A program made the position numbers and the translations under genes. A model generated the notes under the pieces. That model was not told the origin of the DNA. It saw only the letters and a list, made by a program, of their open reading frames with translations, and did not search any database. A stretch of 64,000 nucleotides of DNA, from contig NZ_CP085345.1 in assembly GCF_020618415.1 (NCBI RefSeq), forward strand, positions 2,356,001 through 2,420,000. Reading direction: 5' to 3'. How positions within the stretch are numbered: position 1 is the first letter of the stretch; each line of letters opens with the position of its first letter. Origin of the DNA: Cupriavidus sp. MP-37. GTDB taxonomy: Bacteria > Pseudomonadota > Gammaproteobacteria > Burkholderiales > Burkholderiaceae. Shown here piece after piece: positions 9,172 through 18,055 of this stretch.

Positions 9172-10473
9172 CTAATCGAGGGTTTTTCCCTTTGTTTCGG
9201 GCATCAAGGCATACACCAGGCAACCTGCTGCGCAGACGGCGGCAATATAGGTCCAGCTATAGTTTGCCCAGCCCGCATTCGACATCGATGTCATGATGTA
9301 CGGCAGCGATCCGCCGAACAACGTCACCGAAATGGCGTAGGGAAGCGCCACGCCGGTCGCGCGCACCTCCGCGGGAAACTGCTCCGCCATGACCGCCGCC
9401 GCCGTGGCGGAGAAACCGCACGACAGCAGCATCCCCACGCTGACGATCGCAGTCGCCAGCCAGAAGTCGTTGGCGAGGAAGTGCAAGCCGGGCCAGGCGA
9501 ACAGCGCGGAACCGCCGGCGAATGCCAGCAGCACAGGCTTGCGTCCGATCCTGTCGGCCAGTTTGCCAAGCAACGGGATCGCCACCAGCGAAAGGACGAT
9601 CGATATCACGCTGGCACTGAAGGCGTCCTGCAGGCTGAGCCCGGTCCGTACATGGGCGAGGGTCGGAAACAACACCAGCCAGAGGTAGAGCGAAAGGTTG
9701 CCCGCCATGGCGATGCCGATCACGCGCAACGACGCGCGCCAGTGCCTGGTGATGACCAGCAGCGAGGGATGCGCGGCAGCGCGGTGGGCGACCTTGCGCT
9801 GAAAGGCCCCGGTTTCCGCCACCGAGACCCGGATCCATAGCGCAACCACGCCCATCAGGCCGGCGAGAGCAAATCCGACCCGCCAGCCCCACGCCGCCAT
9901 TTGCTCGGTATCGAGCCAACGCGTCAGCATGTACCCGATCAGTGCTGCCACCAGGACGCCAGCATTGATGCCGAAGTACTGCCATGAGCCGGCGAAAGCC
10001 CGGCGCGATGGCGCCGCCGTCTCGACGAGGTAGGTCGAGGCTGAGCCGAATTCGCCGCCGGCAGCGAAACCCTGCACCAGGCGCGCCATCACCAGGATGA
10101 CGGGCGCGGTCAGGCCAATGGCGGAGTAGGTCGGGCAAACCGCTATCACCACGGTGCTGCCCGACATCAGCGCCACGGAAAGCGTCAGGCCCTTCTTGCG
10201 TCCATGGCGGTCGGCGTACGCGCCCAGCACGGCACCACCGACCGGCCGCATGATGAAGCCGACCGCGAACACGGCGAACGCGGACAGCAGCGACGCCATT
10301 TCATTATCGGCAGGAAAGAAGTGCCGCGAGAACAACGAGGCAAAAGTGGCGTAGATCACCCAGTCGGCGAACTCGACGATAGTGCCGAGTGTCGCTGCCG
10401 CAATTGCCTTCTTTTGCGCACGGGTGAGGGGAAGCGGGCGCTCGACTACATCTACTGGCAGGGTCGTTTCCAT
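9172..10473 (-). CDS. MFS transporter, metabolite:H+ symporter (MHS) family
   Basis: A 433-residue, 12-helix major facilitator with features of the MHS branch (ShiA/KgtP/ProP relatives): the loop 2-3 motif GAYADRHGRKKGL, a second-half copy GKLADRIGRKPVL, RLVQGFAAGGEFGSAS in helix 4-5 and the C-terminal PETKGKTLD. It acts in the inner membrane as a proton-coupled importer, probably of an organic acid. The ATG at 10473 follows AAGGAGA and is preferred to a start six codons earlier. It is divergent from a beta-hydroxyacid dehydrogenase/aldehyde dehydrogenase pair, which suggests that it brings in their substrate. Confidence 0.9.
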   Translation of the reverse strand: METTLPVDVVERPLPLTRAQKKAIAAATLGTIVEFADWVIYATFASLFSRHFFPADNEMASLLSAFAVFAVGFIMRPVGGAVLGAYADRHGRKKGLTLSVALMSGSTVVIAVCPTYSAIGLTAPVILVMARLVQGFAAGGEFGSASTYLVETAAPSRRAFAGSWQYFGINAGVLVAALIGYMLTRWLDTEQMAAWGWRVGFALAGLMGVVALWIRVSVAETGAFQRKVAHRAAAHPSLLVITRHWRASLRVIGIAMAGNLSLYLWLVLFPTLAHVRTGLSLQDAFSASVISIVLSLVAIPLLGKLADRIGRKPVLLAFAGGSALFAWPGLHFLANDFWLATAIVSVGMLLSCGFSATAAAVMAEQFPAEVRATGVALPYAISVTLFGGSLPYIMTSMSNAGWANYSWTYIAAVCAAGCLVYALMPETKGKTLD

Positions 10474-10675
10474 GCCGTCTCCTTGGATCATCTGTTGTGG
10501 TTCTCGCGCCGCCAGCGGCTTGGCGCATTCGCATGTCCGGGTCGACAGAGCCCGGCGCGTTGGGCATCGTAGGTGGCGGGGCTACACCGGCTCAAACGAC
10601 TTTTTTTGCGGGGACGCTTGAGTTTTCTGCAACCGGTGGAGCGCTCAAGCCCGGCAAATCCAGCTTGAGAAGAAC

Positions 10676-10705
10676 TCAATCGATCCGGTAGGAAATGTCG
10701 ATTGA
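10676..10705. promoter_or_regulatory. Inverted repeat TCAATCGA-N14-TCGATTGA, likely operator
   Basis: The 328-base space between the divergent MFS and dehydrogenase genes contains perfect 8-base arms, TCAATCGA at 10676-10683 and TCGATTGA at 10698-10705. The arm centres are 22 bases apart, about two helical turns, as expected for a dimeric regulator bound on one face. No regulator gene is adjacent. Apart from this repeat I see no gene in the space. Confidence 0.6.
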
Positions 10706-10801
10706 AGCGGCGCGGCAGGGCTCCTAGTATCCGTGGCACAGAGGTGGCGCATCACGCCATTTACCACGACAGGCCGCGCGACAGCGGTGAGGAGACTCGG
10801 C

Positions 10802-11719
10802 ATGACGACGTTCGGTTTTATCGGCCTTGGCGCCATGGGCAGGCACATGGCGCGGCACCTGGTGCAACACGGCCTGCCCGTGACGGTATTCGACAGCAAT
10901 GTCCAGGCGGTCGACGAGCTGGTACGTATCGGCGCCGCGCGCGGTGCCAGCGCCCGTGACGTTGGCGAGCATGCCCAGGTGGTGATGGTTTGCTTGCCGA
11001 CGCCCGATATTGTCGAACGGGTAGCCACCGGTGAAGATGGGGTCGCGGGCGCAAGTGCCGTGAAAGTGTTCGTCGACCATTCGACCACGGCACCGACCGT
11101 GACGCGCAGGCTCGCCGCCGCACTGGCGCAGCATGGCATCCAGGCATTGGACGCGCCGCTGGCCGGTGGCGTGGCGGGCGCTGAGTCGGGCGCGCTGAGC
11201 GTGATGGTCTCCGGCGATGCCAGCGCCTTCGCCACTGCGCGGCCGGCTTTCGAGGCCTTTGCGGGCGACATCGCATATCTCGGTGCGCAGCCGGGGCTGG
11301 GTCAGACTCTCAAGCTGGTCAACAACATGATTGCCGGTTCGGCGCTGGTGACGGCGGCCGAGGCTGTGCTGTTCGGTGTGAAGGCAGGCATCCCTGCTGG
11401 GACCATCCTCGACGTGCTCTGCAGAAGCGCCACGGCGCGTGGCTTTGCGGTCCAGACCTTGCTTGCTGACAAGGTGCTGTCGCGCAAGTTCGACTTCGGT
11501 TTCCGCATGGACCTGATGCGCAAAGACCTGCGGCTGGCGCTCGGGGAAGCCGAGGCGGTGGGCGCTCCGATGTTCGCGTCTGCCGTCGTCAAGCAATTCT
11601 TTGATACGGCCGTGGCCAACGGAGCCGGCAGCGACGACATGACGCGCGTCGTCCACCAGCTCGAGAAGCTGGCCGGCGCCACGATCGAACAGGTCCAAGG
11701 CAGCGATGAGCAGCGCTGA
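10802..11719 (+). CDS. 3-hydroxyisobutyrate dehydrogenase-family protein
   Basis: A 305-residue beta-hydroxyacid dehydrogenase. The N-terminal Rossmann motif GFIGLGAMG begins at residue 5, the substrate-binding segment DAPLAGGVAGAESGALSVMVSG is present, and the catalytic Lys lies in GLGQTLKLVNN. Such enzymes oxidise or reduce 3-hydroxyacids (3-hydroxyisobutyrate, tartronate semialdehyde) with NAD(P). Start ATG 10802 follows GAGGAGA; a 23-residue extension has no ribosome site. An aldehyde dehydrogenase follows 44 bases later and an MFS importer is divergent, so a small catabolic module (uptake, alcohol oxidation, semialdehyde oxidation) is inferred. The exact substrate is not evident. Confidence 0.88.
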   Translation: MTTFGFIGLGAMGRHMARHLVQHGLPVTVFDSNVQAVDELVRIGAARGASARDVGEHAQVVMVCLPTPDIVERVATGEDGVAGASAVKVFVDHSTTAPTVTRRLAAALAQHGIQALDAPLAGGVAGAESGALSVMVSGDASAFATARPAFEAFAGDIAYLGAQPGLGQTLKLVNNMIAGSALVTAAEAVLFGVKAGIPAGTILDVLCRSATARGFAVQTLLADKVLSRKFDFGFRMDLMRKDLRLALGEAEAVGAPMFASAVVKQFFDTAVANGAGSDDMTRVVHQLEKLAGATIEQVQGSDEQR

Positions 11720-11763
11720 TACGACCGTGACACCAACCGCCTGAATCTTTGTCGAGGAAGCGT

Positions 11764-13194
11764 ATGAACAGAGTGCTGAACTACATCAACGGAAACGACG
11801 TGCCGCCGTCGACTGGCCGGTATATCGAGAAGACAGACCCGCGCACTGGCATCGCGCTGTCCGAGGTGGGCGATAGCGCCAGGCCCGATGTCGACGCCGC
11901 CGTTGCCGCGGCGATGGCAGCGCTGCCGGGCTGGCGGGCAATGCGTCCCGCCGAGCGCGGCCGCATCCTGGTCGAGATCGGCCGTGCGGTGCGCAACAGC
12001 ATCGACACGCTGGGAGCCATCGAAAGCGCGGAGACTGGCAAGCCCGGGCGCGAAATGCCGCAACTGATGGCCCTGATTGCGCAGTACTTCGAGTACTACG
12101 GTGGCATCGTCAATACGATGGACGGTGAAGTGATCAACGCCGGACCGGACTATCATGTCTACACAAGACGCGATCCGTTCGGCGTGATCGGCGTGATCCT
12201 CCCCTGGAATGCACCCCTGCATCAGGCTGCCCGCGCCATCGCGCCCGCGCTTGCCACTGGCAACGTGGTCGTTGCCAAGCCATCGGAGTTCACCTCGGGT
12301 TCGCTGATTGCCCTGGCGAAGCTGGCGGAAGCGGCCGGATTGCCGCCAGGCGTCCTGAACGTCGTGGTCGGGACCGGGCCATCGCTCGGACCGGCGATGG
12401 CCGGACATCCCGACGTGCGCAAGATTTCATTCACTGGCAGCACGCGCGCGGGCCGCGAACTGGGCAGGATCGCTGCCGACCGCATCCTGCCGCTGACGCT
12501 CGAGCTGGGCGGGAAGTCGGCCAATATGGTGTTCGCGGACGCCGACCTGGATGCCGCGGCAAAAGGATGCACCGCGGCCTTCACCTGGAATGGCGGACAG
12601 TGGTGCGCGGCAGGCACGCGCTTGCTCGTCCAGTCGTCGATCCACGACACCTTTGTCGACAAGCTGCTGGCTGCGGTCGCCGGCGTGCGCGTCGGGGCTG
12701 ACTCCGAAGCATCCTACGGACCGATGACCACCCGCGCCCAGTTTGACAAGGTCCAGCAAAGCTTTGACCGGGCGCACAGCCTCGGGCTTGTACCGGCCGT
12801 TGGCGGCCGCATGGCGCAGGCGCCGAAAGAAGGGGACGGCTGGTTCATCGAGCCAACCGTCTACCTTGGCGTCACCAATGACATGGAGATTGCGCGTGAA
12901 GAAATCTTCGGACCCGTTCTCTGTGTCATCAGGTTCGAAGACGAGGCCGACGCCATCCGCATTGCAAACGATTCCGACTATGGGCTGGCAGCCGGTATCT
13001 GGAGCCGCGACATCGGCCGCGTCCATCGCGTCGCCGCCGCTCTCGACGCCGGCCGGATCGTCGTGAACGAGTACAGCGGCGGCTTTGTGCAGACGCCATG
13101 CGGTGGCTTCAAGCAGAGCGGCTATGGGCGCGAACAAGGCATGGAGGCGCTTGCGCACTATACCCAGTTGAAGTCCGTGATCGTGCGGCTGTAA
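11764..13194 (+). CDS. NAD(P)-dependent aldehyde dehydrogenase
   Basis: A 476-residue ALDH-superfamily enzyme. It shows the NAD-binding and active-site landmarks PWNAPLHQAARAIAPALA, FTGSTRAG, catalytic Glu in LELGGKSANMVF, and catalytic Cys in NGGQWCAAGTR, with EEIFGPVL near the C-terminus. Start ATG 11764 is 7 bases after GAGG; a TTG five codons upstream is unlikely. It lies 44 bases downstream of the beta-hydroxyacid dehydrogenase and probably oxidises that enzyme's semialdehyde product to the acid. The family is certain and the substrate is not. Confidence 0.9.
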   Translation: MNRVLNYINGNDVPPSTGRYIEKTDPRTGIALSEVGDSARPDVDAAVAAAMAALPGWRAMRPAERGRILVEIGRAVRNSIDTLGAIESAETGKPGREMPQLMALIAQYFEYYGGIVNTMDGEVINAGPDYHVYTRRDPFGVIGVILPWNAPLHQAARAIAPALATGNVVVAKPSEFTSGSLIALAKLAEAAGLPPGVLNVVVGTGPSLGPAMAGHPDVRKISFTGSTRAGRELGRIAADRILPLTLELGGKSANMVFADADLDAAAKGCTAAFTWNGGQWCAAGTRLLVQSSIHDTFVDKLLAAVAGVRVGADSEASYGPMTTRAQFDKVQQSFDRAHSLGLVPAVGGRMAQAPKEGDGWFIEPTVYLGVTNDMEIAREEIFGPVLCVIRFEDEADAIRIANDSDYGLAAGIWSRDIGRVHRVAAALDAGRIVVNEYSGGFVQTPCGGFKQSGYGREQGMEALAHYTQLKSVIVRL

Positions 13195-13207
13195 TGTCTT
13201 TGCGATT

Positions 13208-13236
13208 CCGTCGGCACGAGGCGTCGCTGCCGACGG
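13208..13236. terminator. Hairpin after the aldehyde dehydrogenase gene
   Basis: CCGTCGGCA (13208-13216) and TGCCGACGG (13228-13236) form a 9-base stem with an 11-base loop, 13 bases after the stop codon. No T-run follows, so intrinsic termination is uncertain; it could serve as an RNA 3' stabiliser. Confidence 0.45.
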
Positions 13237-13344
13237 CCTGCACGATGTCATCGCCGCAGCGACGGCGGCGCATGCGGCGTCACCCGCATCAAGCCCGGCC
13301 ATGGCGGGCCGGTCCAGGGCGCGGGCAGCGCTGCCGCCCATGGG

Positions 13345-13716
13345 TTAGCGGGACGTACCGTCGCCTGTTCTGGCCCCATCGGTGAATGCGTCGCGTGCGC
13401 CGGTTCGCGCGCCGTCGGTAAACGTGTCGCGCGCGCCGGTCCGGCTGCCATCCGTATAGGGATCGCGTGCGCCTTGCCTGGCGCCTTGCGTGTGCGGGTC
13501 CACCGCATTGTCGACCGGCACCAGGCTTGAACGCGTATCGATGTGGCTGCCCTGCGTATAGGCGTCGAATTTGTCCGACCGTGCACCTTGTGTGAAGGGA
13601 TCGCGCTTCTCGCCCGTCTGCGCATTGGCCGTAGCCGCCACGCCCATCGCCACGCTGGCGGCAGCGGCGACGCCAAGTACGCTCGCCTTGATGGAGATTC
13701 GTCTGTGTTTGCGCAT
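13345..13716 (-). CDS. Small exported protein with D-x-aromatic-T-Q/D-G-A-R repeats
   Basis: A 123-residue protein with a signal peptide: basic MRKHRRISIK, a hydrophobic stretch of Ala/Val/Gly, and a likely AxA cleavage at about residue 32 (ANA-QT). The mature part is almost wholly six degenerate repeats of about 8 residues spaced 12-19 apart: DPFTQGAR, DAYTQGSH, DPHTQGAR, DPYTDGSR, DTFTDGAR, DAFTDGAR. There is no cysteine. The start has a GAGGAG ribosome site. I recognise no characterised family. The Asp/Thr/Gly-rich short repeats suggest an unstructured periplasmic or surface protein, perhaps cation binding. Similarity of the last repeats suggests recent internal duplication. Confidence 0.75.
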   Translation of the reverse strand: MRKHRRISIKASVLGVAAAASVAMGVAATANAQTGEKRDPFTQGARSDKFDAYTQGSHIDTRSSLVPVDNAVDPHTQGARQGARDPYTDGSRTGARDTFTDGARTGARDAFTDGARTGDGTSR

Positions 13717-13833
13717 CGTCTAACTCCTCATAAAATGCGCGGCTTTCCGCGCAAGGGAACCAGGAACCGGAACGGTTCCGCGGGAAAAAACGCCGGACCA
13801 TGCCGCCGTGCGAACTCATGCAGGACGCCCTTG

Positions 13834-14733
13834 TCATTCATTGGCACCCAGTTGCGCACGCCATGCCGTCGCGAATTCACCGGCTTGCTGCAAGCGGTCT
13901 CCATGAATCCCGACTGCGTCGACTCGGCCGCTGCGAATCGCAGTTGCGGCCAGCTCCGCCGTCCACACGCCGGTGACAATGAGCGGACCGCGGTAATGCA
14001 GGCGGACACTCGCGGTAAAGGGCTTGCAGTACGTCGCGTGCCCGGATCCGGCCGAGTGCAGATGCAGATAGGCCAGCTTTCCGGCGGCCACGGGCGGCAG
14101 CAGTGCTTGTTGCCGATGCAGTTCGGCAGCGGTCTTCGGAAGTGTCATGCAGGCACCCACCCGGTCCGGCGGCCAGGCGGCCAGCAGTGTCCGCAACGCA
14201 TCACAGAGGAACTCCGTGGCCGCCGGACATTCGGTCAGTGCGGCCGGCGCAGCACCGGGCACATCGGCCCATTGTCGATACAACTGATCCGGCAACGTGC
14301 CGACCGTCGCGGCAAGCTCGACGCCATCGAACCCGGCATCAAAGGCGTTCTCTGCCGCGGACCGGTACGCATCCAGCGCCGAGTCAACCTGATCGGCATT
14401 GAGCGCTATTCCGGAGGGCACGCGGCAACCGCCGATTCGCGCCACCACCATGCCGCCCCGGTCGTGGACCGCCTGCGTTGCGCGCAACCAGCCGTTGACT
14501 TCGGTGGCGCTTGCGATGCCATGGGTGATCCGGTTGAGGTCTTCAGCACAGTGGGCATCCGCGACGGCATAGACGACCAGGCCGCCCTCCAGGGATTGCG
14601 CCGGCGTCTCCCCGACATTTGCTGTCGCACCTTGCCAGAGCGCTTGCGGGCTATTCAAGACGATCCGGTGTTGCAGCCGCAGGGCGCCGAGTTGCAACGG
14701 CGCGAACAGGTCTTGGGGAACGGTCTGGCTCAT
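13834..14733 (-). CDS. Degenerate old-yellow-enzyme-like protein
   Basis: A 299-residue TIM-barrel protein resembling NADH:flavin oxidoreductases (old yellow enzyme). It retains LFAPLQLGALRLQHRIVLN at the N-terminus, the segment HGIASATEVNGWLRATQAVHDRGGMVV, and FDGVEL. The usual catalytic pair following FDGVELH (His-x-x-Asn) reads AATV here, and the typical APMTR segment is replaced by NSPQALW. FMN binding and catalysis are therefore doubtful; it may be a pseudoenzyme or have a changed reaction. The start is uncertain: ATG 14733, 14745 and 14787 are all in frame and none has a good ribosome site. It is divergent from the large winged-helix/ATPase regulator. Confidence 0.7.
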   Translation of the reverse strand: MSQTVPQDLFAPLQLGALRLQHRIVLNSPQALWQGATANVGETPAQSLEGGLVVYAVADAHCAEDLNRITHGIASATEVNGWLRATQAVHDRGGMVVARIGGCRVPSGIALNADQVDSALDAYRSAAENAFDAGFDGVELAATVGTLPDQLYRQWADVPGAAPAALTECPAATEFLCDALRTLLAAWPPDRVGACMTLPKTAAELHRQQALLPPVAAGKLAYLHLHSAGSGHATYCKPFTASVRLHYRGPLIVTGVWTAELAATAIRSGRVDAVGIHGDRLQQAGEFATAWRAQLGANE

Positions 14734-14936
14734 CGCTACGGGCATATCGGGCTGGTGCCAAAAGTCTGGTCCGGCCGTACCCCGCATGCGAGTTATGCGT
14801 TGCTAAGTCGTGTCACGCCCCACGCCGCAATGGCCGCAGATGTTTCATACAATGCAGCGCGCTGGACCGCTCGCAGCTTCATTTCGAGCCTCGGATTCAT
14901 GCGCATTGCGCCAGTCGGCCGGGCCGCGCATGGGTA

Positions 14937-14958
14937 ATAACGATAGTGCAACCGTTAT
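14937..14958. promoter_or_regulatory. Inverted repeat ATAACG-N10-CGTTAT, likely operator/promoter
   Basis: The roughly 330-380-base space between the OYE-like gene and the divergent regulator holds perfect arms ATAACG (14937-14942) and CGTTAT (14953-14958). TATGCTAAAT overlapping the right arm resembles a -10 element reading toward the regulator. Nothing else in this space looks like a gene. Confidence 0.5.
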
Positions 14959-15114
14959 GCTAAATTCGCCGCTTCGGGATCTCGATCAAGCTAGGCGCGC
15001 CATGTCGGAACGACGTCAATTCCTGGTTGCGATAGGGCATCGTGGGTGGGCGGCATGCGCAACGGACCCCAGCGCCGACGCCGGCGTCGAGCGCGCACGG
15101 ACCTGCGGCGACCC

Positions 15115-17976
15115 ATGAGCATGACAACTGAAGCCGCCCTCCATTTCGGCCCGTTCTGTCTGCTGCCTCGCAAGCGGATCCTGCTGAAAAGCGGTGTTCC
15201 GGTCCGGCTGGGCAGCCGCGCCTTCGATTTGTTGGTTGCGCTGGCTGAACGGCCCGGTGAGGTTGTCTCCAATGCCGAACTGATCGCCCGGGTGTGGCCG
15301 AAGGTGGTTATCGAATCGGGCGCGCTCCGGGTCCACCTGACCGAGCTGCGCAAGGTACTTGGCGATCGGCGCGAGTCGGAACGCTACATCGTGAACGTGC
15401 CCACCCAAGGGTACTGTTTCGTTGCAGAAGTTACGCACGCGATCTCTACGGCGAATGCGGATTTGCCGGCGACCCTTGCCGCAATCGCGCAGCCTGCGGT
15501 GGCTGGGAATTCCACCGATGCGCTGGCGGCCGGACCCACCAGTGTCACGCCCGACCTCCCGGTAGCCTTGCCGCTGCCAGCGCAGTTGGCGCGCGTGATT
15601 GGTCGCGACGACGTGGTGGCCGACCTTGCCCGCGTACTGTCCTCACGACGCTGTGTAACCGTTACCGGCCCGGCCGGGATGGGCAAGACCACCGTGGCGC
15701 TCGCGGCCGCACGCCGTTTGTCGGTGTCTTTTGGCCAGCAGGCCGTCTTCGTCAACCTGGCCCCGCTGAACGACCCCGCGCTCGTGACAAATGCCGTGAC
15801 GGCCGCGCTCGGCGCACCCGCGCTCGACGCCGTGTCAATGCGCAGCCTGATCGCCTATCTTCGCACCCGCCGCGTGCTGATCGTGCTCGACAACTGCGAG
15901 CATGTGATCGATGCCGCGGCGGAACTGGCGGAGTCCTTGCTGACCGGCGCACCGGAGGTCCACCTGCTGGCCACCAGCCGGGAGCCCCTGCGTATCCAGG
16001 GGGAATGGGTGCAACGCCTCGGTGCCTTGGCGGTGCCGCCTTCGCTTGACACGCTGGACGTTCAGCAGGCCTTGCGCTATCCCTCCGCGGAACTGTTCGT
16101 CGAACGTGTCCGCGCCAGCCAGGGCTCGTTCGCGCTGTGCCAGGCAGACGTCCCGGCGCTGGTCGGCATCTGCCGCGCGCTCGACGGGATCCCGCTTGCG
16201 CTGGAACTGGCTGCGGCGGGGGTGGAGCGGCTCGGCATGCGCGGCCTGTACGCCCAGCTTGGCAACCGCCTGGCGGTGCTGACGCGGGGCCGCCGCACGG
16301 CGCTGCCGCGCCACCGCACGCTACGTGCGGCACTGGACTGGAGCTACGCGCTGTTGCCTGAAGACGAGCGGCGGCTGCTGCGCAGCCTGGCGGTGTTCCG
16401 TGGCCGCTTTACAGCGGACGGCGCGCGGGCCGTGGCACAGGAGGGGCTCGTGGGCGATACCGACGAGCATCTCTATAACCTGGTCAGCAAGTCGCTGTTG
16501 ATGTCGGACATTTCCTCGGAATCCGTGCAGTACTGGCTGCTCGAGACGACACGCGAGTATGGCCTCGCGCAACTGTCGGCCTGCCCCGAGCGCGGTGAAG
16601 TGTCCCGTCTGCATGCCATGCATATGCTTGTGATGGCCGACGAGATGGAGCGCGCCAGGCCGCGCCAGTTACGGGCCGACTGGCTGGCGCGCCACGCCTA
16701 TCTTCTGGACGATATTCGCCTGGCCCTGCACTGGTGCCTGTCGGATGGCGGTGATGCCACGTTAGGTGCGGCGCTGGCCGCCGCTTCTGCACCGCTCTGG
16801 TATGCGCTGTCGCACATGGCCGAGTATCTCGGCATGGTGGAGCAGTTGCTCGAGCGGATGCCGGACACGGGCGGGATCGAACCGGCACGGGAAATCGCCT
16901 TGCGCGAAGCGCATGGGCATGCATTGTGGAATATCCGCGGCGCGGGACCCGCCGCCATCGCGGCATTCGAACGCAGCCTCGAGGTAGCGCGCCAGGCAAG
17001 CTCGGTTGCGGATCAGCTCCACGCATTGTGGGGGCTGTGGCTCATCAGCAATTCCATTGGCGACTACGGCTCGACCGTCCGCAGGGCGCAGGAATTCGGG
17101 GCGCTCGTGGCCCACACCGGCGATCCGGCGCATGCCGTCATTCACGATCGGATGATGACATGGAGCATGCACTTCACCGGCCATCACGAGCAGGCGCTCC
17201 GTCACGCCTGGCGCGTCCTCGGCAAGCCGGTGGCCATCCGTCTGAGCGCGCGCCGCAGCGGCTTTCAGTTCGATCAAGGGGTGGCGGCGCTGACGGCACT
17301 GGCGCGGATCCTCTGGATCAAGGGCATGCCCGAACAGGCGCTAGAACATGCCGAGGCCGCGGTGGAGCGGGCCCAGGCAATCGATCATTCACTCTCGCTG
17401 TGCTTCGCCATCTCCGTGGGTTGCGCCCCGGTCGCGTTCTGGACCGGCGACCTCGATCGCGCTGCACGCTATACCGCCGCGCTTCGCCATTGCACGACCG
17501 AATACTCGCTCACATTCTGGGGCTGTTACGGCGACGGCTATTTCATGGTGCTCAGCCGCTCGCGCGGTGGCGGCGGCGTGGTGGAGCTGCCGGCGGCATG
17601 GCCACTTCCTTTGCGCGACATGCTTTGCACCTTCGACGCCACGCTGGCTTGCGCGGACGATTTCGCACGCGCCCATCGCGGCCTGGTTCCCTGGAGCTCG
17701 CCGGAACTGCTCAGGATCGAGGGGGAACGGCTGCGCGACGCCGGCAATCTCGCCGCTGCAGCGGAAAGGATGCGCAGCGGCCTCGACCAGGCCGAAGAGC
17801 AAGGTGCGCTGTCGCTGTCTCTGAGGTGTGCCATGAGCCTGGCAGCGCTGACCGCGGAAACCGGATCGATTGCGCAGGCGCACGGTATCCTGGGCGCGGT
17901 GTACGACCGGTTTCGCGAAGGGTTCGAAACCGCCGATTTGCGTGCGGCAGCTGCGCTGCTCTGCCGGCTCGGCTGA
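15115..17976 (+). CDS. Winged-helix / STAND-type ATPase transcriptional regulator
   Basis: A 953-residue multidomain regulator. Residues about 10-105 are an OmpR/PhoB-type winged helix (Trans_reg_C), with RAFDLLVALAERPGEVVS and VHLTELRKVLGD, ending in the usual GYCFVA. An NB-ARC/STAND-like ATPase follows, with Walker A GPAGMGKTT near residue 185 and Walker B VLIVLDNCEH near 253, then RYPSAELFVERV and GIPLALELAAA. The C-terminal 400 residues are helical and TPR-like. Such proteins are signal-sensing activators in which the ATPase/TPR part gates DNA binding; this one lacks a membrane segment, unlike CadC. ATG 15115 or 15121 are both possible. The gene is divergent from the degenerate OYE-like gene, its possible target. 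Confidence 0.85.
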   Translation: MSMTTEAALHFGPFCLLPRKRILLKSGVPVRLGSRAFDLLVALAERPGEVVSNAELIARVWPKVVIESGALRVHLTELRKVLGDRRESERYIVNVPTQGYCFVAEVTHAISTANADLPATLAAIAQPAVAGNSTDALAAGPTSVTPDLPVALPLPAQLARVIGRDDVVADLARVLSSRRCVTVTGPAGMGKTTVALAAARRLSVSFGQQAVFVNLAPLNDPALVTNAVTAALGAPALDAVSMRSLIAYLRTRRVLIVLDNCEHVIDAAAELAESLLTGAPEVHLLATSREPLRIQGEWVQRLGALAVPPSLDTLDVQQALRYPSAELFVERVRASQGSFALCQADVPALVGICRALDGIPLALELAAAGVERLGMRGLYAQLGNRLAVLTRGRRTALPRHRTLRAALDWSYALLPEDERRLLRSLAVFRGRFTADGARAVAQEGLVGDTDEHLYNLVSKSLLMSDISSESVQYWLLETTREYGLAQLSACPERGEVSRLHAMHMLVMADEMERARPRQLRADWLARHAYLLDDIRLALHWCLSDGGDATLGAALAAASAPLWYALSHMAEYLGMVEQLLERMPDTGGIEPAREIALREAHGHALWNIRGAGPAAIAAFERSLEVARQASSVADQLHALWGLWLISNSIGDYGSTVRRAQEFGALVAHTGDPAHAVIHDRMMTWSMHFTGHHEQALRHAWRVLGKPVAIRLSARRSGFQFDQGVAALTALARILWIKGMPEQALEHAEAAVERAQAIDHSLSLCFAISVGCAPVAFWTGDLDRAARYTAALRHCTTEYSLTFWGCYGDGYFMVLSRSRGGGGVVELPAAWPLPLRDMLCTFDATLACADDFARAHRGLVPWSSPELLRIEGERLRDAGNLAAAAERMRSGLDQAEEQGALSLSLRCAMSLAALTAETGSIAQAHGILGAVYDRFREGFETADLRAAAALLCRLG

Positions 17977-18055
17977 CCAATCGCGCCGTCGTACGCGGCT
18001 TCGCGCCTGGCACGCGCTGGCGCAAGGCGCCAGGCGTCGCCAAGGGCGCGGGCCC

